DNA from: an uncultured Caulobacterales bacterium
Lineage (GTDB): Bacteria > Pseudomonadota > Alphaproteobacteria > Caulobacterales > Caulobacteraceae
Length of the DNA stretch: 36,970 bases
Assembly: GCA_903858685.1 (NCBI GenBank)
Contig: CAIOJR010000236.1
Span: 1 to 36,970 of the forward strand
Reading direction: 5' to 3'
The position numbers and the translations under genes are program-made. The notes beneath the pieces were generated by a model. It ran no database searches, had not been told where the DNA came from, and saw nothing but the letters and a program-made list of their open reading frames with translations. Numbering within the stretch: the stretch's first letter is position 1; every line of letters starts with the position of its first letter. Below are positions 23,139-31,017 of this stretch, in pieces.

Positions 23139-23978
23139 ATGGGGCACTATTTCCTGAGCTACGCCAGAAAAGACCAAGTGTTCTCCCTCCGCCTTGCAGA
23201 TGACTTGATCTCATCTGGCGTAAATCTTTGGGTTGACCAATTCAGCATATTGCCGAGCCAGCAGTGGGATCGCGCTGTGGAGGCGGCGCTGATGGATTGC
23301 TCCGGGCTGATCCTGGTGATGTCCCCGCACTCGGTGAAGTCAGACAATGTCGCTGACGAGATCAGCGTCGCGCTTGATCGAGGCAAGCGGATCATCCCGA
23401 TCATGATTGCTGACTGCTCGATCCCGCTTCGATTGAGCCGGATTCAATATATTGACGCCCGGTCTGACTATGGCGCAGCTCTGACTGCGGTGCTTTCCCA
23501 CCTTCAGAGCAGGTCGGGCGCCAGCGACGTGCTCCCGCCGCCGAAAGCGCCAAACGTCACCGCGCTTGACCCGGCGCGCCGGCAGGCGGTTCAGGACGAA
23601 CTCGCATCCCTGATTGGGCCGATTGCGTCTGTCATGGTCCGCCGCGCCAGCGAAAACGCGTCGACCGAAGCGCAGTTGCGGCAGATTTTAGGTCACGCCA
23701 TTCAGGACATCGCCATTCGAACGGCCTTCGTCGCTGGGCATTCTGCGAGCTCCGAACCCGGTGCGACGCTCGGGGTTGCGCAAGCCCACGCCGGTGATCT
23801 CGAAAATCTGTCGCGTGCCTTGCTAGAGCATATCGGGCCGATCGCAGAGGCTCTGGTCAGGCGCGAGAGCAGGTCGGCGAGTTCCTACGAAAACCTGTGC
23901 CACAAACTATCCGACCTTATCAGGGATCCTAAAGCAAAAGCGCGCTTCCTGGGTCGCGCGCTTAACAGTAAGGTTTAG
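23139..23978 (+). CDS. TIR-domain protein with two helical IGPIA-type repeats
   Basis: A 279-residue cytoplasmic protein. Residues 1-125 form a TIR domain: HYFLSYARKDQVFSLRLADD, LWVDQFSILPSQQWD and LILVMSPHSVKSDNVADEIS, with Glu74 at the position of the catalytic Glu in NAD-cleaving TIRs. Two repeats follow, residues about 153-200 and 225-272, each with the pattern IGPIA-x-x-(M/L)VRR-x-S followed by a helix and a basic/acidic tail; they resemble the DUF8082-type helical units found in some kinase and caspase-like signalling proteins. No TM segment. NADase or oligomerising adaptor activity is inferred from the family. ATG 23139 has GAGAGGG upstream, 28 nt after the sensor gene and 28 nt before the next gene, so it is in an operon. 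Confidence 0.82.
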   Translation: MGHYFLSYARKDQVFSLRLADDLISSGVNLWVDQFSILPSQQWDRAVEAALMDCSGLILVMSPHSVKSDNVADEISVALDRGKRIIPIMIADCSIPLRLSRIQYIDARSDYGAALTAVLSHLQSRSGASDVLPPPKAPNVTALDPARRQAVQDELASLIGPIASVMVRRASENASTEAQLRQILGHAIQDIAIRTAFVAGHSASSEPGATLGVAQAHAGDLENLSRALLEHIGPIAEALVRRESRSASSYENLCHKLSDLIRDPKAKARFLGRALNSKV

Positions 23979-24006
23979 AGGCATTTGTAGCGCGACTTAA
24001 TCGGAG

Positions 24007-24552
24007 ATGGCTTTGCATAGGATCTTTGGTGCGCCTGACGGTGTTCGATCTTCCTGGCCCGCTTGGGCGACGTTGCTCTCTACAGTTCTGATCGCCTGCG
24101 CGACCGCGGCAAGTGGCGAGCCCCGGTTTTTCGACCTGTCTGGATTTCAAGTCTTCGTTGTGAAGCCGCTTGACCATGACAAGCCCTATTGCGCCCTGCT
24201 GAAATCTGAATCCGACTGGAATCGCGTCTTTCATCCTGCCGCCCATATGGGCTTCAACAAGCCTTTCGCGCCCCCGGCCGAATATTGGCGTGACCATGAT
24301 CTGGCAGTGCTGTCGCAAATCGTCAGCGTGACGGATGTGTTGCACGTCTACACGCCAACCAAGGCTTTGCTGACGGGCGATCAACTGACCGTCAGTTTCG
24401 TGCGGCGGCCGCAGAAGGCCTCAACCTCCTTTTCAGAGGCCAGCCTGGCGGTTGAATCCCGCAAGGGTCGCGCCCACAGGGTGGACTTCATCGAAGATGG
24501 AAAGCCGATTTGCACCTTTTCCGACAAGCTTTCGGGCGAGAAAAATCCATAA
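24007..24552 (+). CDS. Secreted protein of unknown function in the TIR/patatin row
   Basis: A 181-residue protein with an N-terminal hydrophobic export signal (WATLLSTVLIACATAASGEP) and no later membrane segment. The mature part has FFDLSGFQVFVVKP, then CALLKSESDWNRVFHPAA, HDLAVLSQIVSVTDVLHVYT, and a basic stretch; the cysteines are in YCALLK and ICTFSD. It looks like a small beta-rich exported domain; I do not recognise the family. It follows the TIR gene by 28 nt and precedes the lipoprotein by 88 nt, so it is likely co-transcribed. ATG 24007 has its GGAG immediately adjacent, so a slightly later start is possible. An envelope role beside the lipoprotein is inferred only from context. Confidence 0.6.
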   Translation: MALHRIFGAPDGVRSSWPAWATLLSTVLIACATAASGEPRFFDLSGFQVFVVKPLDHDKPYCALLKSESDWNRVFHPAAHMGFNKPFAPPAEYWRDHDLAVLSQIVSVTDVLHVYTPTKALLTGDQLTVSFVRRPQKASTSFSEASLAVESRKGRAHRVDFIEDGKPICTFSDKLSGEKNP

Positions 24553-24640
24553 TCGTTAGAGCGGGCGGCCTGAACGGGCCAAGTAAAATCCGGTTCGCAA
24601 TTGACTGAAAATCAACGAGATCGCGAGGGCTGACGCCGAG

Positions 24641-25882
24641 ATGAGACATATTCTGACAGGTATTTTGTTGGCAGGAATCGCTTTGAGTATTTGTGGCTGC
24701 GCGGCTGTCGCACCAATAGACAAAAGAGCGACGGATCTCAATCTTGGTATTGGAGCGGCGGTTAATCGTGGGATATTACTAAATCTTGTCAGATCGAGTA
24801 AATCAGAGCCCTTATATTTTATTTCGATGTCTGCGGCGCATGGAACGGCGACGGGCGATTTTAAGCTGGGCTTGCCGCCGATTACTTTAGGGCCAAGACA
24901 AACGGCATTGCAAAGGCAATTCATTTTTGGGACAGCAGGAACCTCCATCTTCGACAACAACATGACCACGAGTTTCGATGTCGGCGTCCTGAATTCAAAG
25001 GATTTTTATGCGGGCATGATGACCCCGCTGCAATTGAGCGACGTTAACCTGCTTCTGAACCAGGGTTATTCACGGGAATTGGTGCTGCTGCTGGTCATCG
25101 AAAGCCTGAAAGTCACGGATGTGACCAATCTAAAGCCGGGCGAGGATGAATCTCACGCCAGATCTCTGATCTTCTACAACGACCCCAGAAATCGCCTGTT
25201 TTCTGATGTGTCAGCCAGTGGATTGAAAGTGGCGAGCTTTGAAGGCTTCATCTATGAGGCCATGACCCACGGTCTGACAACCGAAGCCTTTGTCGCCGCG
25301 GTGGAGCCGCCGCCCGCTAGCACCACCACCGAATCCGCGGGTAGCGCACCTGGGTTGAAGGTCTACATTTCCAATGCTCCCACAGTCGCCCCGACCAAGG
25401 TGCAGGTCAGGTTGTGCTACGACTATGCGTTGGCGACGCCCAAGGGCCGACTGGACTTTCAGCCCAACAGCCCGCGGTGCGGGGCTGGAACGACGACGCC
25501 TGAACAGGAAAAAGCACGCTCCGCCAAGCTACCCGTGGTGCTCGAAGGCCGGAAACTGGAAATTGAAGTGAAGACCAGATCGATTTTCGGCATTTTCCGC
25601 TATCTGGGAGAGCTCATCCGCAATTCCGACATGGATAAGGTACATCTGCACCACTATGACGATCTGCCAGCCGAGACCACCCAGGACTCTCAACTTCTCA
25701 CCATTGCGCACCGAAGTGATGATTGCTTTGTGTCGGCCAGTTATGAAGGCGAGAAATATTGTGTGCCTCAGGCGAATGAGGACAATACCAAGCAAATATT
25801 TACAATTCTCAATTCGTTGCTTGCGCTCAAGACATCTCCCGGCGACCTCCCGATTACCCAATCCGTTCGTCTCACGCCCTGA
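24641..25882 (+). CDS. Predicted lipoprotein of unknown function
   Basis: A 413-residue lipoprotein. The signal ends in SICGCA with the modified Cys20. It resembles a widespread proteobacterial family that starts with NRGILLNLVRS and EPLYFISMSAA. The middle is predicted beta-rich (FGTAGTSIFDNNMTTSF), followed by a stretch with GYSRELVLLLVIESLKVTDV and a C-terminal part (LEGRKLEIEVKTRSIFGIFRYLGELIRNSD, DDCFVSASYEGEKYCVP). In relatives the middle to C-terminus is described as a lipoprotein domain without known activity. The first 350 bases are more AT-rich than the surrounding genes. ATG 24641 begins the signal; the patatin frame follows within a few bases, so the two are almost certainly co-transcribed. 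An outer-membrane anchor for an envelope function is inferred. Confidence 0.75.
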   Translation: MRHILTGILLAGIALSICGCAAVAPIDKRATDLNLGIGAAVNRGILLNLVRSSKSEPLYFISMSAAHGTATGDFKLGLPPITLGPRQTALQRQFIFGTAGTSIFDNNMTTSFDVGVLNSKDFYAGMMTPLQLSDVNLLLNQGYSRELVLLLVIESLKVTDVTNLKPGEDESHARSLIFYNDPRNRLFSDVSASGLKVASFEGFIYEAMTHGLTTEAFVAAVEPPPASTTTESAGSAPGLKVYISNAPTVAPTKVQVRLCYDYALATPKGRLDFQPNSPRCGAGTTTPEQEKARSAKLPVVLEGRKLEIEVKTRSIFGIFRYLGELIRNSDMDKVHLHHYDDLPAETTQDSQLLTIAHRSDDCFVSASYEGEKYCVPQANEDNTKQIFTILNSLLALKTSPGDLPITQSVRLTP

Positions 25883-25887
25883 CAAGC

Positions 25888-27126
25888 GTGGAAATGGCTC
25901 ATGAACGAGTTCCGATGACGAATGGTGTTGAAACAGACGCCGGCGAGGCCAGCGCCACGCCTTGGGCGGAACGGCTCGACCGACCGGGACCCAAGCGGGT
26001 GCTGGCCCTGGATGGCGGCGGCGTGCGCGGTGCTCTGACCATCGGCATTCTTCATGAAATGGAGCGGCATCTGCGCTGTAAATCCGGTCGCCCTGATCTG
26101 GTGCTGAGCGACTATTTCGACCTTATCGGGGGCACGTCCACCGGCGCCATCATCGCGGCCGGATTGGCCTTGGGCCGAACGACGCAAGACATTGAGTCCC
26201 TTTACCGGGATATGGGACCATCCATTTTCCGGCGCGTTCTCCACCGCCTTCCCGGCTTTGCGGCGCGGTTCAATCCGTTGCACCTGGAAAGAGCCTTGGT
26301 CGACCAATTGGGGCCGGGGACCCTGGGCAACGCCGCCTGGCGCTGCGGGTTTTGCGCCGTGGCGAAACGCGTCGACACTGGAAGTTCCTGGGTAATCTCA
26401 AACTCTCCAAGGTCAAAGTACTGGAACGGCGATCCCGACGAGACTGAGTTGGGCGTGCCAGACCACCAACGCAGCGTCACGCCCAACCGCGACTTCCCCA
26501 TTGCCAAGGTCGTGCAGGCCAGCGCTGCGGCGCCCTTCTTTTTCGACCTGGTCAAAATCGAAGTCGAGCGTGGAAAGCCGGGCGTCTTTTTTGACGGCGC
26601 CATCACCCCGCACGGCAATCCGTCCCTGCAATTGGCGATGAGCGCGCTGATCCCCGACTATGGGTTTGGTTGGCGCGCGGGCGAGGACGAGCTTTTGATT
26701 ATTTCGGTCGGGACGGGCGCCGTCAGGCCGCGCAAGCCGGGCTGGACCACGCCGCCCTTGCTGGCCATCTGGAAAGCGCTGCAAGCCTTGATGTCGGTGG
26801 CCTATGATAACAGCCAGCTGGCGATCACCTTGCTGCAATGGCTTGGCTCCACCCCTGATCCGGTTTCCGTGAACAGCGAAATCGGCGGGGTGCAGAACGC
26901 CAGACCGGCGGGTGTACGCCCGTTCTGGTCGTTTCAAAGATATGACGCCCCGCTGGAGCAGGGGTGGCTTCGCACCGTCCTGGGCATTGAGTGCTCGACG
27001 GCTGAAATCGGCAGTCTGCAGAAACTGGATGCCAGCGGCAACATCCCCAAGCTCTTCGAAATTGGACGGATCGCTGGCAAAAAGCTGTTGGCGGACGCCC
27101 ACTTTCCAAAAGCGTTTGATGTCTGA
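25888..27126 (+). CDS. Patatin-like phospholipase
   Basis: A 412-residue patatin-family lipase. Numbered from GTG 25888, the oxyanion loop GGGVRG is at 43-48, the nucleophile motif GTSTG at 82-86 (Ser84), and the dyad Asp in DGAITPHGNP at Asp236. The rest follows the bacterial patatin pattern through SVGTGAV. It has no signal peptide, so the product is cytoplasmic and would release fatty acids from phospholipids or acyl glycerol. Patatins serve as effectors of CBASS and related defence systems, but no CD-NTase gene is here. The start is uncertain: ATG 25894 and ATG 25915 (GAG 6 nt upstream) are alternatives. The frame begins 5 nt after the lipoprotein stop. Its end is 44 bp from the convergent SLOG-like gene. 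Confidence 0.88.
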   Translation: MEMAHERVPMTNGVETDAGEASATPWAERLDRPGPKRVLALDGGGVRGALTIGILHEMERHLRCKSGRPDLVLSDYFDLIGGTSTGAIIAAGLALGRTTQDIESLYRDMGPSIFRRVLHRLPGFAARFNPLHLERALVDQLGPGTLGNAAWRCGFCAVAKRVDTGSSWVISNSPRSKYWNGDPDETELGVPDHQRSVTPNRDFPIAKVVQASAAAPFFFDLVKIEVERGKPGVFFDGAITPHGNPSLQLAMSALIPDYGFGWRAGEDELLIISVGTGAVRPRKPGWTTPPLLAIWKALQALMSVAYDNSQLAITLLQWLGSTPDPVSVNSEIGGVQNARPAGVRPFWSFQRYDAPLEQGWLRTVLGIECSTAEIGSLQKLDASGNIPKLFEIGRIAGKKLLADAHFPKAFDV

Positions 27127-27170
27127 CGGCGCTTCTGGGCGGCGTGATGCGAATGGGGTTTTGGCGGCGC

Positions 27171-28982
27171 CTATGCTGGTAGTTCAATCCGGCGCGTAAT
27201 CAGAAGCGTCCGCCAGTCTGCTGTTTCGGACATCATCTGCGTCGCGACCAGCTCACAATGGGACGCCAATCGAGCGCTCTTCATTTCCCGTTCGCGGTCG
27301 TGCTCCACCTCCACCCCAACGGCCTGCAATGACGCCGCCATCGCACGGGAACGGTGCTCCAGACGACGAAACTCGCCCACATTTCTGATGCCAAGGATCG
27401 CGGCCCCGAAAGCAGGCACGAGGGCGGAGACCAACTCGATCCCCCCCCTGTTCTGCTCGACGAATGACCACCATCTCGCGCCATGCAGCGTTGCGGGGGA
27501 CAGGATGAGCAGGATCCCGCCAAGACAGGCCGCCGCCGTAAGCTGGAAGAGCATCTGACCGATTTTGTGTAGTCGGTGGTCGACCTGGTGCAGCTTTTCG
27601 GCGTTTGCGGTGTGATACCTGACCTGGTCGTCGATCACCGCCTGGGTGCAGAAGACTGAGACATTGTTCAGGTAGGCTGCATCCAGTTTCACGTTCGGCA
27701 GTCCGACCGTGCGCTCCAGCCGGGCCACCAGCCAGTGAACCCAGTCAGAACTCTGTAGCCTTTCGCCCATGGCCCGAACATGCTTGCGCCTCGGCAAAGG
27801 CATGCCGAGCGGGAAGAGAAATCTGATGGGCCGCAATTGCTCGGCCAGTTGCCGATATTCAATCCATCGTTCGTGCCAATGGCGTGCATTCGCCACCCAG
27901 GTCAGCAAGACAATCAGCCCGATCATGACGAATTCCAGCAGCAGGCTGACAAGCGACCGAGGGTCTCCGCCAGAAATGGCGACGACGACAGCCAAGGCGC
28001 TGAGCATGAAGGTCAGGAGGAAAGTGCTCCGATATAGTCCCGCATACCTTTTGGCGAGGGTGTCTGCACGAGCAAAACAATGGGCCAAATCCCCTTCGAT
28101 GCAGGGAGTGCAGACCGCTTCCATCTGTGGGTTGGAGCTATAGATGGCCCGCCAGGCTTGGGCGGCGCCGCCCCCTTCGGCGTTCCGCCAGATTTGCGCC
28201 AGACCCTCGCGCCCCCGCAACAGATTGACGAAGGCGTCGAATATGAAACCGTAGGACAGGACCGACTCTCGTTCCTTGGAGAATATCTCGAAGGACAGAC
28301 CCTCATGCGGATCACCCTTGTTGACGCTGATTGGCGTCAGGATCGTTTTCAGGTCTTCTTCCAAGGCCTCAAATCCCAGTCGATGCAGACGCCCTCTGTG
28401 CAGGGCCGCCATACTGATCGGTTCGGTTCCCGTCGGGTCAATCCAGATGACGGGTATCTTGTCCGCCAGGGCGCGGGTGACGATGTCCGCCGTCCCACCG
28501 ACGCCAGCGCCCCTGTCTCCATCCCATACCGCAATCAGAAGGTCGGCGTGGGACAGAAGCACCTGTCCGGCGCGCAGATAGGCTTGGGCGCGACGGTCGG
28601 CCTCCCCGTCAAGCTCGAACACGGAGCCGGCTCGCCCTAACAGCGCTCTGAACTCTTCCCGTGACGCCGGCGAGAAGTCTTTTTCATATTCCTCTCTGAA
28701 AAACGGCAAAGGACATTGAAGCTCAACATGTCTCCTCAGGGCTTCCGCCGCCACGATCCGGTCGGCGCCCTCGGCAAGCGGAGATAGCACGCGAAGTTGC
28801 GCGCCAAATGGGCAAACCAGATCGAAAGCGATCGCGACATCCCTTCGGACCGCCGCGACATTTTCGATCTTCCGATGCCCTGACACGGCTATATTCAACA
28901 CTCGAGGCGCTTCAAGACCGTGCTTTTGCAACTTTGGCTCCTTACAGGCCTGGGCGATCCACGGCTCTACCCTTTCCGCCAT
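27171..28982 (-). CDS. SLOG-like domain protein with four predicted membrane segments
   Basis: About 603 residues. The N-terminal third (residues about 30-190) resembles the SLOG/LOG Rossmannoid fold that binds nucleotide-derived ligands: VLNIAVSGHRK, LSPLAEGADRIVAAEA, LIAVWDGDRGAGVGGTADIV. The C-terminal half has two hydrophobic pairs (TM about 320-340 and 345-365; then about 478-497 and 515-534). The segment after the first pair (HERWIEYRQLAEQLRPIRFLFPLG) resembles SLATT-type 2TM effector modules linked to SLOG and SMODS domains. The second pair (AFGAAILGIRNVGEFRRLEHRSRAM) may be a related duplicate. Predicted function: a ligand-triggered membrane effector, by analogy only. ATG 28982 is chosen; an in-frame TTG at 29009 adds nine residues. 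It is convergent with the patatin gene, tail to tail. Confidence 0.72.
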   Translation of the reverse strand: MAERVEPWIAQACKEPKLQKHGLEAPRVLNIAVSGHRKIENVAAVRRDVAIAFDLVCPFGAQLRVLSPLAEGADRIVAAEALRRHVELQCPLPFFREEYEKDFSPASREEFRALLGRAGSVFELDGEADRRAQAYLRAGQVLLSHADLLIAVWDGDRGAGVGGTADIVTRALADKIPVIWIDPTGTEPISMAALHRGRLHRLGFEALEEDLKTILTPISVNKGDPHEGLSFEIFSKERESVLSYGFIFDAFVNLLRGREGLAQIWRNAEGGGAAQAWRAIYSSNPQMEAVCTPCIEGDLAHCFARADTLAKRYAGLYRSTFLLTFMLSALAVVVAISGGDPRSLVSLLLEFVMIGLIVLLTWVANARHWHERWIEYRQLAEQLRPIRFLFPLGMPLPRRKHVRAMGERLQSSDWVHWLVARLERTVGLPNVKLDAAYLNNVSVFCTQAVIDDQVRYHTANAEKLHQVDHRLHKIGQMLFQLTAAACLGGILLILSPATLHGARWWSFVEQNRGGIELVSALVPAFGAAILGIRNVGEFRRLEHRSRAMAASLQAVGVEVEHDREREMKSARLASHCELVATQMMSETADWRTLLITRRIELPA

Positions 28983-29009
28983 AGCGATTCTAGCATCCCA
29001 CTCAGTCAA

Positions 29010-29402
29010 GCGTCACCGCCGCTGACTGGCAATCAGGTCATTTCCCGTCCCGGCGGAGATCAGCTTGCCCCGGGTGAAGGCGCCCGGGATTAATCTGAAA
29101 CGCACGCCCGGTTGTCCCGGGTCAAGGACAGATCATCCGCTCGTTTCGCGCTAGCCCTGAGCGCTGCTACGGGCTTCCTGCGGCTTTGCGGGCCCCAACA
29201 TAGGCTGTGAATTGCACGAGCTATCGGCGTCGACGGCAAGGATTGGGACGATCCGGCCAACCGGGTTCAGGTTCTTAGAGTTGAGCCCGATCGGCAGCGT
29301 CCAATTGGGCCAGCCAAATTGTAAGTACGATCTATTGAGGTCGTTAGCATCACTTGACGCTGATCAAATTTTCCAAGAGGGTTAATGCTCTGAAAACGGG
29401 AG
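29010..29402. other. Intergenic region upstream of the heme/CVNH fusion gene
   Basis: About 390 bp with no recognisable gene. Between 29060 and 29095 there is a CCCGGG repeat pair (29069-29074 and 29083-29088) that could form a hairpin. The last 85 bp (29318-29402) are AT-richer, with TTGACG and TTAAT-like runs, and probably hold the promoter of the downstream gene. It also serves as the upstream flank of the SLOG-like gene on the other strand. Confidence 0.4.
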
Positions 29403-29408
29403 ATGCGA

Positions 29409-30341
29409 ATGCTAGGGAAGTTTGTGATAACGCTTAAACTGATCGCGTTTGGTGCGCTGGTGGCAGCGACAACAACCTCGATTGCCGCGGCGAACCCGAT
29501 TTTTCAACAGCAAACGGGTGCAACCTGTGATACTTGCCACCGCGGAGATCAGGTTCCGACCTCACAGACGCTGACGCCGCGCGGCGCTTTTTTCAAAAGT
29601 TGCGGCTATAACGCCGCCTGCGCAGGTTTCACCCCACAGCCGAATGGCGCCCCGCCAACAAACACACCGCCAAACTACCAGCAGCAGAATAATTATTCGC
29701 CCCCGCCGAGCCCCTATGTTCCCCCCCAACCGGCGCCCTATGTTCCGCCTCAACCCGCGCCCTATGTTCCACCCCAACCGGCGCCTTATGTTCCCCCCCA
29801 ACCGGCGCCTTATGTTCAGCCCAACTATCAGGCTGGACTCCCCCCGGGCGGCTATTTGGCTTCATGCTCGGACGCGCACATGGTTGACGGGGCGCTGGAG
29901 GCAAATTGCCGACGGGCTGATCAGAGCATAAGGACCTCTATCCTCGCCAATGCCGCAAGCTGCCGCGGAGATATCTCCAACATTAACGGACAGCTCACCT
30001 GTATTGGCGCCCCCCAGCCTGTGGCGCGGAAGTCGTGGAACGCGATAGCCGTTTCCGACTATCGTGGAGAAGACCCGGGCAAGGGTTATTGGGCCTATAG
30101 TTCGGGCTATACCAAGGTGGATGCGAGCAACGCCGCTCTTGCCCTGTGCCAGAAAAACTACAACGACCCGAACAACTGCGAAGTGAAGGTTGTTTTTCAA
30201 AATCAGTGCGGCGCCTACGCCAATTCCAAGAAGGATTCGGGGTCGGGTACGGGAAGAACCCTACAAGAAGCGGAGACCAATGCGCTCTTGGACTGCGGAA
30301 AGTTCACCTGCAAGATTGTAAAGTCGGGCTGCGTGAACTGA
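29409..30341 (+). CDS. Secreted CxxCH / Pro-rich repeat / CVNH / DUF4189 fusion protein
   Basis: A secreted protein of about 310 residues with four parts. After the signal peptide comes NPIFQQQTGATCDTCHRGDQ, a c-type heme motif CDTCH (Cys42, Cys45, His46 numbered from ATG 29403), then FFKSCGYNAACAGF. Four exact copies of PYVPPQPA form a Pro-rich linker (104-135). A CVNH unit follows (PPGGYLASCSDAHMVDGALEA to ISNINGQLTC), then a DUF4189 domain starting at SWNAIAVSDYRG with CQKNYNDPNNCEV and the C-terminal Cys pairs. DUF4189 occurs in small exported proteins of unknown role. I place the start at ATG 29409, where GGGAG is 6-7 nt upstream; ATG 29403 has no spacing. A periplasmic or surface, possibly heme-carrying, glycan-binding protein is inferred. 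Confidence 0.78.
   Translation: MLGKFVITLKLIAFGALVAATTTSIAAANPIFQQQTGATCDTCHRGDQVPTSQTLTPRGAFFKSCGYNAACAGFTPQPNGAPPTNTPPNYQQQNNYSPPPSPYVPPQPAPYVPPQPAPYVPPQPAPYVPPQPAPYVQPNYQAGLPPGGYLASCSDAHMVDGALEANCRRADQSIRTSILANAASCRGDISNINGQLTCIGAPQPVARKSWNAIAVSDYRGEDPGKGYWAYSSGYTKVDASNAALALCQKNYNDPNNCEVKVVFQNQCGAYANSKKDSGSGTGRTLQEAETNALLDCGKFTCKIVKSGCVN
29712..29807 (+). repeat. Four 24-nt tandem repeats encoding PYVPPQPA
   Basis: Four consecutive units of 24 nt, each coding the octapeptide PYVPPQPA, sit inside the fusion gene, with synonymous differences among the copies (CCGCCT, CCACCC, CCCCCC). The copies are identical at the protein level but not at the DNA level, which suggests selection for the repeated peptide. 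They form a Pro-rich linker between the heme motif part and the CVNH part. Confidence 0.9.
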
Positions 30342-30366
30342 GATTTTCAGCACAGGACGCGACTTT

Positions 30367-30399
30367 GCGGGAGGGTCGCCGCCCTCCCGCTTTCGCTTT
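30367..30399 (+). terminator. Intrinsic terminator after the fusion gene
   Basis: GCGGGAGGG (30367-30375) pairs perfectly with CCCTCCCGC (30382-30390) around a 6-nt loop, followed by TTTCGCTTT. A 9-bp GC-rich stem with a T-rich tail, 26 nt after the stop at 30341, is a convincing rho-independent terminator and marks the end of the fusion gene transcript. Confidence 0.85.
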
Positions 30400-30459
30400 G
30401 CTGTGAGCAGATTCCATAAACTGAATACCGCTCCGATCGAGGAGCACAGCGGAGGGCCT

Positions 30460-30897
30460 ATGAAATTACGCACAATTCTGGCGGCTTCGATCCTTGCTGC
30501 CTTGTTCGCGGCTCCCGCCATGGCGGATGAAAGCTGGTCTCTGCCGAGCGGCAATCAGATTGTCTATGATCGCGACGTGGGCGCAACCGCCGTTCTGACC
30601 TACCAGCCCGAGCAGGGTCAGGGGCGCGGCCAGATTTTCGTAGTCGGTCTTGGCGGCCAATCCGCCAACCGCGGCCAATATACGGCATATTGGGTGGAAG
30701 CCGACGATGCTGGCGCGGTCTGCCCCGCAGCCCTTGTCGACGCAGAGGGACGAATGTGGCGTCGGTGGGGTTTGGCCACGGTTGTCTTTGGAAATCCAAA
30801 CGGGCCTTCCGCAATCTCTATTTCTCAAGCCGAGTGCCTGACGACGCGATGGAGAACCGTGACCGCGAGGCCGGTTGAAGGCGGCGGCGTTCGCTAG
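30460..30897 (+). CDS. Secreted protein of unknown function
   Basis: A 145-residue exported protein: signal peptide MKLRTILAASILAALFAAPA (cleaved near MADES), then a beta-rich domain (IVYDRDVGATAVLTYQPEQG, GQIFVVGLGGQSA, YTAYWVEADDAGAVCPAALV, WGLATVVFGNPNGPSA). The two Cys (AVCPA, AECLT) could form one disulfide. No motif of a known enzyme is seen, and the family is not recognised. ATG 30460 has GGAGG 5 nt upstream. It stands after the terminator of the fusion gene and about 120 bp before a cytoplasmic gene, so it may be its own unit. It is one of several exported proteins of unknown role in this block. Confidence 0.75.
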   Translation: MKLRTILAASILAALFAAPAMADESWSLPSGNQIVYDRDVGATAVLTYQPEQGQGRGQIFVVGLGGQSANRGQYTAYWVEADDAGAVCPAALVDAEGRMWRRWGLATVVFGNPNGPSAISISQAECLTTRWRTVTARPVEGGGVR

Positions 30898-31017
30898 GGC
30901 AGAACCCGATCTGATGGGATCGGCGCCGGGGCCTCTGCTCACGCAAAAAGGCGTTGTATATTTGCGGCCCAAAGTCAGCGCGGTGGAATACCGCACCGAC
31001 ATACGACCGAGGCGTCG

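Noticed and set aside
23139-28982. The TIR, patatin and SLOG genes considered as a CBASS or Thoeris system
   Set aside because: No CD-NTase, cyclase-type partner, ThsA-like gene, HORMA or E1/E2 partner is present. The effector types match such systems but the set does not, so it is offered as a candidate new grouping only.
29712-29807. Tandem 24-nt units considered as a CRISPR array
   Set aside because: They are contiguous in-frame codons for PYVPPQPA with no spacers and lie inside a coding gene.
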